DNA of 64,000 nt, taken from assembly GCA_966433195.1 (NCBI GenBank), contig CBJMVH010000021.1, forward strand, positions 1 through 64,000. Reading direction: 5' to 3'. Under the pieces are notes generated by a model. That model was given only the letters and a program-made list of their open reading frames with translations, did not search any database and was not told the origin of the DNA. The position numbers and the translations under genes were made by a program. The DNA comes from Ralstonia sp966433195 (GTDB taxonomy: Bacteria > Pseudomonadota > Gammaproteobacteria > Burkholderiales > Burkholderiaceae). Positions 51,001 to 58,755 of the stretch are shown in pieces. The first letter of the stretch is position 1; the number at the start of each line of letters is the position of its first letter.

Positions 51001-52117
51001 GAACGGCATGAATACCTCAAGCACACACACCATTGCTGTACGCAGGGTGGAGGCGAATGCTACGGGCGGGCTGGTCGGTGGAGGCGTGCGGCAGTTCGCC
51101 GATGGCGGACCGGTCTCGCCTGCCTTCCCGCGTATGCGTGGCGGCTCGGTGCCGGGTACGGGCGATCAGGACACGGTGCCGCGCACGCTCGATGCCGGCG
51201 CCTTCGTGATCCGCAAGGCCGCCGTGCGCAAGTACGGCGCAGGCACACTCGCACAGATCGCCAACGAGGTCGCCCGCTTCGCCACGGGCGGGACGGTGCA
51301 GTTCGGTGGACGTGGTAGCAGCCAGTCGAGTGGATCGAAACGCAACCGCGATGTGGTCGAGGCTCGCAAGATGATCGAACTCGGCTTGCAAGGCATGAGC
51401 GACTACACCTCGTGGGCGCAGCACAACGGCGGTGCCTGGGTCAGTTCGGACATGCGCTCGCGCACGATGACGAACTATGGCCGGCAGGCCGAACGCGACC
51501 GGCAGGCGCTCGATGCTCTGGCTGAGCGCAAGCAGCTGACCGCCGCCGAGCGGCAGACCATCGAGCGCGTCAAGCAGAACTGGCGCCAAGCGATGGCGCA
51601 GCCCATGCTGTGGGGCAAGGATCTGGAACGCGACCTGCTCGACTACATGGAGCAGCACCAGGGCGAGTTCTACCGCGATGGTGGTGTGGCGCCGTCCGAC
51701 ACGGTGCCCGCCATGCTGACGCCCGGCGAGTACGTAGTGAACCGGCAGGCGGTCGCACGCCACGGCGTGGCGTTCTTCGATGCCATCAACAACCTCGCAT
51801 TGCCGGCCCGCGCGCTGGCAAGCAAGGTCCGGGGCTACGCCACGGGCGGGCTCGTGCAGCCGCTGGCGGGCATGGCGGCAAGGGCGTCGCAAGCCGCTCA
51901 GCGCTGGCCGACCGCCGACTTGGGCGCGGCGGTCACACAAGCCCTAGCCACCGCGATGCGTGTGCCGGCACCGGCCTACGCGGCGGATGTTGCGCCTGCC
52001 CGCACGATCCGCGTGGAGCTTGCCTCCGGCGGTCGGACGGTCGCCGCCACCATCGACGCCCGCGACGAAGCGCGCCTGCTCGAACTCCTGAAGGACGCCC
52101 AATCCCGGGCGCTGTGA
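48017..52117 (+). CDS. Tape measure protein
   Basis: This 1366-residue protein begins MANNRISILVALDGADEGLKRA, usual for this family, from a TTG codon. Residues ~80-200 are the conserved TMP_2 region (VADAWNMMTARLKLATAGQREF...). Hydrophobic segments follow at ~300-370, then very long coiled coils (roughly 440-1000). The C-terminal part has repeated Gly-rich turns (RFATGGTVQFGG, DGGVAPSDTVPAMLTPGEYVVNRQAV, YATGGLVQPL). It sets tail length and is ejected with DNA. The unusual TTG start lies right beside the inserted minus-strand genes. Confidence 0.92.
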   Translation: MANNRISILVALDGADEGLKRAITSAERSLGELAATAKTAGDKATTGLAQIKAGVAAFSEQVATARTQVLAFLSINWVVGKAQEIIQVADAWNMMTARLKLATAGQREFTAAQTALFDTAQRVGVPLQETATLYGKLQQAVRMLGGEQKEALTLTESISQALRISGASANETQSALLQFGQALSAGVLRGEEFNSVVDNSPRLAQALADGLNVPIGRLRKMAEEGRLTADVVVNALLSQKDKLAAEYAQMPATVSQSFERLRNAFGQTINRIDQATGLTAKLTTALTWLAQNLDVVMQWLKRIAEVGLAVLVYRLIPALITAWQTAGAAAVTAASTTSAAWATANLSVSAAIANVGLLRTSFATLGAFLVGWEIGTWLSEQFEIVRRAGIFMVQVLIRSVEELRFRWEAFAAIFTSDTIAEATRRHQARLSEMNAIFTQMYADASRGADAAKGAMDTAAGAAEEIARRLEAVRQGTQEAVGRGVEAVHTALEKLKSRLGEVESAVSKASQTVSDSTAKMAEAYKGLTSIAEGHLQRQIEAVKARYQQEQAALDVSAQAQAAQIAKSTQLLTDALTRQTALRRQATTDTLKLVDDESRARVDAAARDGKTDAERAANVQRVENEILATRRQTLTQAASEYRQHIDALNAEANRHLVEIRRIEDEKRQLSMTTEERIRDIRRQGMTDFEALEDRKRQIAEYQSSARAALADGEFDQARQRATKAMDLAAQVASAQSSEAKRVEDARRQSEQAASQVAEIEAQAREARGRQEYAQAEALTRQADELRAQSAQRSADADAQALQGKAAVNEAIGRIRESEAILNQTLDAQAQAHQRAAQSAVSARQGIQQTLAQTDNQIDQITAKLQEGLKVTIDADTQRFDKAIADLDKALAERERLVVIKADLEQAEKTLQDYEQRLKDGRTLPVDADVSKATAALDRLNAYAMETSQLELKVATEKAQAAISNVSNQIAALDRVQTESRHLVASNVDAVRAEVQSLNGMNTSSTHTIAVRRVEANATGGLVGGGVRQFADGGPVSPAFPRMRGGSVPGTGDQDTVPRTLDAGAFVIRKAAVRKYGAGTLAQIANEVARFATGGTVQFGGRGSSQSSGSKRNRDVVEARKMIELGLQGMSDYTSWAQHNGGAWVSSDMRSRTMTNYGRQAERDRQALDALAERKQLTAAERQTIERVKQNWRQAMAQPMLWGKDLERDLLDYMEQHQGEFYRDGGVAPSDTVPAMLTPGEYVVNRQAVARHGVAFFDAINNLALPARALASKVRGYATGGLVQPLAGMAARASQAAQRWPTADLGAAVTQALATAMRVPAPAYAADVAPARTIRVELASGGRTVAATIDARDEARLLELLKDAQSRAL

Positions 52118-52122
52118 TCCCG

Positions 52123-52518
52123 ATGCAATTGAAGAACCTGGCGGACAACGCGGTCCTCGCGCTGCCCGACGACCTGCTTTGGTCTGACGAACACGCCTGG
52201 ACACCTGCCGTGGCGGCGGTGTCGTACCTGCTGACCGGCGCGCTGCTCGTCGAGTCTGCCTCCCGCCAAAAAGGGCGCCCGATCACCCTGGTGGGCGCCG
52301 CCGACATGGCCTGGGTGACTCGGGCGACAGTGAACACGCTGTACGCCTGGGCGGCGACGCCCGGCCGCCGGTTCGACCTGACGCACACCGATGGCCGCGT
52401 CTTCACCGTCGCCTTCCGGCATCACGAGACCGCCATTGAGGCCGAGCCGGTGGCGGGCTTTCCGGCACGGCGCGAGGGCGACTTCTATCGGTTGACCGTT
52501 CGCTTCATGGAAGTGTGA
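52123..52518 (+). CDS. Tail-tip associated protein, 131 residues
   Basis: The 131-residue product begins MQLKNLADNAVLALPDDLLWSD and has a beta-rich middle (SYLLTGALLVESASRQKGRPITLVGAADMAWVTRATVN). It ends EGDFYRLTVRFMEV, a pattern usual in small proteins after the tape measure. It may correspond to a distal-tail or hub component. A GTG at 52114 overlapping the tape-measure stop is an alternative start. Its 3' end overlaps the convergent minus-strand gene by 14 bases. Confidence 0.65.
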   Translation: MQLKNLADNAVLALPDDLLWSDEHAWTPAVAAVSYLLTGALLVESASRQKGRPITLVGAADMAWVTRATVNTLYAWAATPGRRFDLTHTDGRVFTVAFRHHETAIEAEPVAGFPARREGDFYRLTVRFMEV

Positions 52519-53077
52519 AGGTGATTGCCTTCTTTGGGTCGTCCGTCCAGCAACTGCTGATGTTTTTGGCTTTGCAGCGCTCATAGGCTTTCTGGCCAAG
52601 CAGCTCGCGCGTCTTGAGCAGATTCTTCTCGGTCACGTTGTCGCCGCGCACAGTGTTGTCGCGCCAGCCGCAGAAGTACACCTTGGACGCTTCCTCCACA
52701 TCGCGCCGGAACCGCACGACATCCTGCGGACGCACCGAATGGTTGGCGGGAACCGAAGCCGGGATGTGTCCGGAGAACGTTTCGAAGAACGCCTTGGGCG
52801 AGAACGGATGCTCGGGGTCGTACTCGAGACCGAGGGCGGCGCACAGCGCCTTGTAGTCGTCGCCGCTCATGCGTGGGTTGATCTCGAAGCCTCGTTCGAC
52901 CGTCACCTCGAACGCCACGTTGTAGCCCCGCGCGCCGAACAGCAGCAGATACGGCGACCCGTCGACGAAGAAATACACATCAAAGCTGACGCGCCCGTGC
53001 CGGTAGTCGAACCGGATGCGCTCCAACTGTTTTGCCCGCATGTCTTTGTACAGCGGCACCAGCCCGTCCAACTTCAT
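52505..53077 (-). CDS. DUF6037-like accessory protein (moron)
   Basis: This 190-residue protein starts at MKLDGLVPLYKDMRAKQLERIRFD with a GGAGG site six bases upstream (complement of ACCTCC). The pattern, an N-terminal LYKDM helix, DVYFFVDGSPYLLLFGARGYNVAFEV, then EINPRMSGDDYKALCAALGLEY, fits DUF6037, a small family of unknown function in phages and defence-rich regions. It is on the strand opposite to the tail genes and lies in the gap between two of them, which is usual for a lysogenic-conversion gene. The family call is from memory of the pattern. Confidence 0.6.
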   Translation of the reverse strand: MKLDGLVPLYKDMRAKQLERIRFDYRHGRVSFDVYFFVDGSPYLLLFGARGYNVAFEVTVERGFEINPRMSGDDYKALCAALGLEYDPEHPFSPKAFFETFSGHIPASVPANHSVRPQDVVRFRRDVEEASKVYFCGWRDNTVRGDNVTEKNLLKTRELLGQKAYERCKAKNISSCWTDDPKKAITFTLP

Positions 53078-53106
53078 TGTTACCTCCAGAGGGAAATGCA
53101 ACCAGA

Positions 53107-56100
53107 ATGGCAATTCTGAAAGGGGATATCAAACTTCTCGCTGCCGAACGCCTGCTCGACACGCCCGATGGCGGCGGCCGGATGACGGGCCATGTCGTGG
53201 TGGACGGCCAGTCGAACAATTTGTTCCCCGACATCTCGGAACTCGACCGTACTTACGGCCGCGTGTTGCTGCGCAAGTCCTTTGTCGGTGTCCTGACCGA
53301 TTCGACCGACGCCTACTACGGGGCACACGCCATCCTCGCCGATACACCTGCCGACCCCCGTGTGTCGGTCACGCTGTTCACCACCAAGTCGTGGACCGAC
53401 CGGCGCGATGCCGCGAAGGACCGCATCGAGCGATACCTGGCGCGCGGCGTCAAATGGCCCGGCCAGTTGCTGGAGCGACAACTCACCGGCCAGCGCGCTG
53501 TGACCTTGATGCTCAAGCCCGCCGATCCGCTGCCGCGTGTGGGTCAGGCGCTCGTGCTGGTCCAGGACGAGGCCAAGCCCACCGAGATCGAGCAGTACGT
53601 GCGCATCACCCGGATCACCACAACAGAGCGTGAATTCACGGTGAGCGAGGGCGGTGGCACCGTCAAGTTTGTCGGCGTGGTGGCGACCTGCGAGATCTCC
53701 GATCCGCTGCGCCATGACTTCGAAGGGCCGGCGCCTTCCAACCGCGACGATGTCTCAGCCAGAGCCGTCGTGCGGGACACCGTGGTCGCCAACGCGGCCG
53801 TCTACTATGGCATCGCCCCGACCGTGGCCGAGGCCCGGGTGGGCGACGTGCGTGTGCAGGTGCCGGGCCTCTTCGGGCAGCTTGTGCCCTCGGCGCAATC
53901 GGAGACGCCCCTGGTGGACCTGAACGCCGCAGGCCAGTCGGTGCCATTGCTGGAAAGCGGCAACGGTGTGCTGACCACCACCGTCAACGGCCAGGTCGCC
54001 AGCGGCCGGAACCTGTACCTGGGCAATCCACTGATGCCCGGCAGCCTGCGCATCAACGGCGCCGGCTACGAATTCACCGACACTGCGGGGCAGCTTAAAT
54101 CCGGCGCCACCGTGATCGGCACGGTCGACTACGCACGAGGGGTGGTGGCCTTCACGGACGGCACGCCGGGGTATGGAGGCACCTTCCAGGTCAGCTTTCG
54201 GCCGGCGGGCGCACCTCTGCGCGTGGCCGACACCGCCGCCATCGCCGTCGCCCAGGAGAACCGGGGCTACGCCTACACCATCACCCTGTCGCCGCCACCC
54301 AAACCGGGGGCGCTCGTCGTCTCCTACATGGCACAGGGTAAGTGGTACGACCTGCGCGACCAGGGCGACGGTGCGATCCGGGGAACCGATTCCTCCTTCG
54401 GAGCGGGCACGCTCGACTATGTGAGCGGCTCGGTGATCCTCACGACCGGAGCGCTACCGGATGCCAACACGGCGATCCTGTTCTCCTGGGGCAGCGGGGC
54501 GAGCTACTTCAATCGTGTCGCGGCACCGGTGGAACCCCCAACCGTGCGGCACACGGTACAACATCCCGGCATCGCGCCAGGCTCGCTGTGCATCACGTGG
54601 ACAGACGGCGATCGCAAGCGCCAGGCCATCGACGACGGACACGGCAGGATTACGGGGGATGGGTCGGGAACCGTGCGCTATGCGCGCGGCGAACTGGTGT
54701 TCCGTCCCGGCACACTGCCCGCCGGTGGCGCGGAACTGATCATCGACTACGAATGGGGGCCGCCGCAGGAGGCCAGCTTTGCGCATCCGCTGCGCAACGC
54801 CGATGGCACCGTCACGGTCAGGCTGCCACAGACTGACATCCACCCGAACACGGTCGAACTCGAATTCAACCTGCTGATCGAGAACTACGCGGCGATCTCG
54901 GGCACGCCCGCCGAGATGCAGGTGGTGCAGCGCGTCGATCCGATTAAGATCGCCCGCGATACCGGCGCCGGGGCGTTCGACAGCGCGGTGGCCGGGCAGA
55001 TCGACTATGCCACGGGCGCCATTACCTTCCGGCCCGATACCACGGTCAGCATTCCTTTCGCACGATACAGGGTGCAGCAGCTTGGCTGGACCGTGGAGGG
55101 CAACGAGCGCCGTCCGGTCTACCGCAATACCTTCAGCCATTGGGAGTACAAGCCGGCCGGAGCATCGATGCCCATCGACGAGTCGGGGCGCGTCTTGGTG
55201 CGCTACCGCGCCGCCGACACGGCGAACGCGGCTACCGAGACGGTGACGCTCGCCCAATTGGAGGTGGATCTCACCGACCGCTACGCCGAGAACATTGTGC
55301 CCGGCAGCGTGCGCTTCGCGCTGGGCGGCAAGCTCTACGTGGACCGGCTCGGAACGCTGGTCACCGACATCAATGCCAACACCGGGGCGGGCACGCTGGC
55401 GGGCACCATCGACTACGCCTCGGGCCGGGCGCTGATCTCCGTCTGGCAGCCGGGCGCAGGTAACGTGGTGTCGGTGCAGTCGCTGCTGACCGAACTGGGT
55501 GGCCAGCCGGTCGACGAGGTGACCTTTCGCGTGCCGGCAGCGCCGGTCCGGCCCGGCAGCCTGCAGATCCGTGCCGTGCCGCTCACGGGCGGCCAGGTCA
55601 CGGCGACGGCCAACGCGGATGGCACCATCGCCGCCGCCGGCGTACTCGGCACGGTGGACTTTCAGACCGGCGTGGTGCGCGTGCGGTTCGGACGCCTTGT
55701 GCCCGCAGCCGGGCGGGAGAACGAGATCTGGTACAGCGCCGACGCCGTGCGCAACGGCCAGATCTTCCAGCCGCTGCCGGTGCTGGCCGACACGCTGCGC
55801 TTCAATGCGGTGGCCTATACGTACCTACCGCTGTCGGCGGACGTGCTCGGGCTCGATCCCGTGCGCTTGCCGCTCGACGGGCGGGTGCCGATTTTTCGGC
55901 CGGGGGACGTGGCCGTGGTGCACCACACCGCGACCACACCGTTTCCCGACAATGCCCGCGCGGGCGACACGCTGGACGTCGGCCGTGTACGCCTGTCCGC
56001 GCTTCGCGTACTCGATGCCGATGGCAAGACGGTGCCCGCCGATATGTACGTCACGGACCTCGACGCAGGCACGGTGGCGCTTAAGCGAATGCCGGACGGC

Positions 56101-56697
56101 CTCGCGCTGCCGCTGGTGGCCGAGCACCGCATCGAGGACATGGGCCTGGTCTCGGACACGCAGATCAACGGCGTGCTGACGCTCACACGGCCGCTCACAC
56201 ACGACTATCCCGCGCGCACCTCGCGGGTGTCGTCGGCGCTGATCATCGGCGATCTGCAGGCGCGCGCCCACACGCTGTTCGCGCAGCAGACCTGGACGGG
56301 CGAGTGGCGCGACACCCGGATCGGCGCCAACACCATCGCGCAGTACAACGAGACGGTGTACCCGGTCGAGGTCACCAATCGCGGTGCGATCGAGGAGCGC
56401 TGGGCGCTGATTTTTACCAACACCAACGAGTTCCGCGTGATCGGCGAGTCGGTCGGCCAGATCGCCATCGGCAACACCGCCGCTGACCTGGCGCCCGTCA
56501 ATCCCGATACGCACGCTCCGTATTTCACCTTGCGCGCGGGTGGCTGGGGCTCGGGCTGGGCTGCCGGCAACGTGCTTCGTTTTGCCACGGCGGCGGCCAA
56601 TTTCCCCGTCTGGATTGCGCGCACCGTGCTGCAGGGGCCGGCAACCCAGGCGAGCGATTCCTTCCAGATTCAGATTCGCGGCGATATCGACAGATAG
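53107..56697 (+). CDS. Large tail-tip/fibre-like protein with internal beta repeats
   Basis: This 1196-residue protein is almost entirely beta-rich. A motif of the form G-T/Q-V/L/I-D/R-Y/F-x-x-G-x-x-x-F recurs at about residues 338, 434, 521, 630, 766 and 848 (for example GTVDYARGVVAF, GTLDYVSGSVIL, GQIDYATGAITF). The last ~250 residues end with a possible tail-attachment region (GDIDR). It probably forms an elongated trimeric or hexameric tail-tip structure. The family is not named; a baseplate hub or central fibre is possible. Confidence 0.65.
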   Translation: MAILKGDIKLLAAERLLDTPDGGGRMTGHVVVDGQSNNLFPDISELDRTYGRVLLRKSFVGVLTDSTDAYYGAHAILADTPADPRVSVTLFTTKSWTDRRDAAKDRIERYLARGVKWPGQLLERQLTGQRAVTLMLKPADPLPRVGQALVLVQDEAKPTEIEQYVRITRITTTEREFTVSEGGGTVKFVGVVATCEISDPLRHDFEGPAPSNRDDVSARAVVRDTVVANAAVYYGIAPTVAEARVGDVRVQVPGLFGQLVPSAQSETPLVDLNAAGQSVPLLESGNGVLTTTVNGQVASGRNLYLGNPLMPGSLRINGAGYEFTDTAGQLKSGATVIGTVDYARGVVAFTDGTPGYGGTFQVSFRPAGAPLRVADTAAIAVAQENRGYAYTITLSPPPKPGALVVSYMAQGKWYDLRDQGDGAIRGTDSSFGAGTLDYVSGSVILTTGALPDANTAILFSWGSGASYFNRVAAPVEPPTVRHTVQHPGIAPGSLCITWTDGDRKRQAIDDGHGRITGDGSGTVRYARGELVFRPGTLPAGGAELIIDYEWGPPQEASFAHPLRNADGTVTVRLPQTDIHPNTVELEFNLLIENYAAISGTPAEMQVVQRVDPIKIARDTGAGAFDSAVAGQIDYATGAITFRPDTTVSIPFARYRVQQLGWTVEGNERRPVYRNTFSHWEYKPAGASMPIDESGRVLVRYRAADTANAATETVTLAQLEVDLTDRYAENIVPGSVRFALGGKLYVDRLGTLVTDINANTGAGTLAGTIDYASGRALISVWQPGAGNVVSVQSLLTELGGQPVDEVTFRVPAAPVRPGSLQIRAVPLTGGQVTATANADGTIAAAGVLGTVDFQTGVVRVRFGRLVPAAGRENEIWYSADAVRNGQIFQPLPVLADTLRFNAVAYTYLPLSADVLGLDPVRLPLDGRVPIFRPGDVAVVHHTATTPFPDNARAGDTLDVGRVRLSALRVLDADGKTVPADMYVTDLDAGTVALKRMPDGLALPLVAEHRIEDMGLVSDTQINGVLTLTRPLTHDYPARTSRVSSALIIGDLQARAHTLFAQQTWTGEWRDTRIGANTIAQYNETVYPVEVTNRGAIEERWALIFTNTNEFRVIGESVGQIAIGNTAADLAPVNPDTHAPYFTLRAGGWGSGWAAGNVLRFATAAANFPVWIARTVLQGPATQASDSFQIQIRGDIDR

Positions 56698-57870
56698 ATG
56701 ACCATCAAGTTGTTCCAATCCAATCAGACAGGCGCGCCGCAATTGAGCGGCCAGCCCGGCACCAGCCCCCTGATCGCCGTGCTCAACGCGTGCCTTGTCA
56801 ATGGCTTCAACCTGCGCACACTCACCTCGATCACGCGCGAGGGGACGGTCGCCACCGCCACGGCGGACGCCGGCCACGGCCTGCGCGAGTACGACATCGT
56901 GCTGATCGCCGGAGCGAACGAGGCCGCCTACAACGGCGAGCATCGCATTCGCAACGTCACGACCAATACGTTCCAGTTTGACGTGACCGGTGAGCCGGCC
57001 ACGCCCGCGACAGGGACCATCACGGCCAAGGTCGCCCCGCTTGGCTGGGAGTCGCCCTTCACGGGCGAGAACAAGGCTGCCTATCGGTCTCGCGATGTGA
57101 CCGGCAACCGCCTGTTCCTGCGCATCGACGAGACGCCGCTGGCCGGCGACGGCAACTACGGGCGCGGTTCGCGTACGGTCTTGGCGCAGATGTGGGAAGT
57201 GCTCAACGACATCGACAACGGGACAGGCAAGTCCGAGACGTGGTGGCGCAAGGCGCAGAACGACAACGCGACGACGCGGCCCTGGGTATTGGTGGGTGAC
57301 AGCAAACGCTTCTGGCTGGCGGTGAACTGGAGTGAGAGTTACCCGAACCGCTACGTGCCATATTTCTTTGGAGACTTCCCGTCGTTCAAGGCGGGAGACG
57401 CCTATGGTGCGTTGATCGCCGGCTACTACGATCTTGGCTACAACTGGAACGAGCCTGCCTACAACGAGGTGACCGACAACGTGTACTCCGTTGGCTCCGG
57501 TGTGGGCTATACAGGCATCTGGTTGGCGCGTGGCTACTCGCAACTGGGTGGGCGCATTAACGCGCAATGGGTCAGTGCGCCAGCGCCCGCTGGGAGCACG
57601 GGCCTTGGGGCGACTGCGGTTCCCTATCCGAACCCCGCCGACAACGGCATCTATGTGATGCCGCTGATGATCCAGGAACAAACCGGCCCATCGTTACGTG
57701 GACGCCTGCCGGGATTGCTGTGTCCTCTGCAGACAATTCCGGCGCCAGAGCCGTGGCGTTTTCCAGGTTTTGTCATCGATGGGACGCAGCGGGAACTGCT
57801 CGTTGTTGGAGGCTGTGCCAGTGGCGGCAACGCGCGCCTGGCCTTCGACCTGACCGGTCCGTGGGACTGA
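56698..57870 (+). CDS. Tail-associated protein, 390 residues
   Basis: The 390-residue product begins MTIKLFQSNQTGAPQLSGQPG. Its first ~110 residues include an Ig-like fold with TREGTVATATADAGHGLREYDIVLIAGANEAAYNG. The rest is rich in Trp, Tyr and Gly (GDSKRFWLAVNWSESYPNRYVPYFFGDFPSF). It follows the large tail-tip gene with no gap and is probably part of the same structure. A receptor-binding role is possible. I do not recognise a named family. Confidence 0.62.
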   Translation: MTIKLFQSNQTGAPQLSGQPGTSPLIAVLNACLVNGFNLRTLTSITREGTVATATADAGHGLREYDIVLIAGANEAAYNGEHRIRNVTTNTFQFDVTGEPATPATGTITAKVAPLGWESPFTGENKAAYRSRDVTGNRLFLRIDETPLAGDGNYGRGSRTVLAQMWEVLNDIDNGTGKSETWWRKAQNDNATTRPWVLVGDSKRFWLAVNWSESYPNRYVPYFFGDFPSFKAGDAYGALIAGYYDLGYNWNEPAYNEVTDNVYSVGSGVGYTGIWLARGYSQLGGRINAQWVSAPAPAGSTGLGATAVPYPNPADNGIYVMPLMIQEQTGPSLRGRLPGLLCPLQTIPAPEPWRFPGFVIDGTQRELLVVGGCASGGNARLAFDLTGPWD

Positions 57871-57873
57871 TCC

Positions 57874-58356
57874 ATGGCCGGCGAAATCCCGAAGGTGGTC
57901 GGCGCCCCCAGTCGGGTTGCCCCGGGCGCTGTCGCGGGCGTGCCGTCCCGGTACGTTCTCTATAACGCGGTGCTCTATCAGGCCGGGACCGACGCAGGGC
58001 CGTTGAGTCCGCAAGTGCGGGAAGGCCCGGCTTCCAGCGTGTCTGCCCCGCATGAGGGCGTCTCGCCGACCCGCCACGGCGAACTGCCGTCCTCGCGTCC
58101 CCGCGACTTCTGGGGCAATGGTCGTGTCCAGGGCAAGGTCAGCATCGAAGGTACGCCCGCCGCGCGCAAGGTGCGCCTGTTCGACGTGCTGACCGGGCTG
58201 CTGATCGCCGAGGCCTGGTCGCGCAAGGATGGCTTCTATCGGTTCGATTTCCTCGACACCGACCGCGACTACTTCGTGCTGGCACACGACCACGTGCGGC
58301 AATTCAACGCCGTCATCGCCGACTGGGTGCGGGCCGAACCCACCGTCTACCCATGA
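57874..58356 (+). CDS. Tail protein with carboxypeptidase-regulatory-like domain
   Basis: The first ~80 residues of this 160-residue protein are flexible, rich in Pro, Ser and Gly. Residues ~85-150 form a regulatory-like or Ig beta-sandwich: GKVSIEGTPAARKVRLFDVLTGLLIAEAWSRKDGFYRFDFLDTDRDYFVLAHD. This module is common on phage tail fibres. It overlaps the next gene by four bases (ATGA). Confidence 0.65.
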   Translation: MAGEIPKVVGAPSRVAPGAVAGVPSRYVLYNAVLYQAGTDAGPLSPQVREGPASSVSAPHEGVSPTRHGELPSSRPRDFWGNGRVQGKVSIEGTPAARKVRLFDVLTGLLIAEAWSRKDGFYRFDFLDTDRDYFVLAHDHVRQFNAVIADWVRAEPTVYP

Positions 58357-58751
58357 TCACGTTGTCCATTCCGGTCCGCAACCGCCGGCTGGCGGTGATC
58401 GGCAATGCGCTAGATGCGGGCACGGTCGGCGGCATGCTGCGGGTCTATTCTGGCCCGCGCCCGGTGATCGGGCAGGCACTGAGCGAGCAGATCGTGCTGG
58501 TCGAACTGCGTCTGCCCAAGCCGTGCGTACTGAGCTTGGATAGTGGGCGACTGGTCTTTGCGCCGATCGGCGAGGCGTTGTGCCGGCGCTCAGGGATTGC
58601 CGTGTGGTCGCGGCTCGCCGATAGCGATGGGCGCTGGGTAGCGGATCTGGACGTGGGGCTTGCCGGCAGCGGTGCGGAGGTCGAGTTGTCAGCGCTGCAG
58701 CTGTTTGCTGGGGGCTCTGTGAACGTGAATCTGGCGGAAATCATCGAGTAG
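58353..58751 (+). CDS. Tail protein of unknown function, 132 residues
   Basis: The 132-residue beta-rich product begins MITLSIPVRNRRLAVIGNALDAG, with EQIVLVELRLPKPCVLS in the middle and the C-terminal LFAGGSVNVNLAEIIE. It is coupled to its upstream neighbour by an ATGA overlap and lies four bases before the next gene. I do not recognise the family. Its place within the tail-tip cluster makes a structural role likely. Confidence 0.6.
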   Translation: MITLSIPVRNRRLAVIGNALDAGTVGGMLRVYSGPRPVIGQALSEQIVLVELRLPKPCVLSLDSGRLVFAPIGEALCRRSGIAVWSRLADSDGRWVADLDVGLAGSGAEVELSALQLFAGGSVNVNLAEIIE

Positions 58752-58755
58752 CGCG

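Noticed and set aside
55825..57681. 618-residue minus-strand reading frame opposite the tail genes
   Set aside because: It is antisense to two coupled tail genes and lacks any domain-like pattern.
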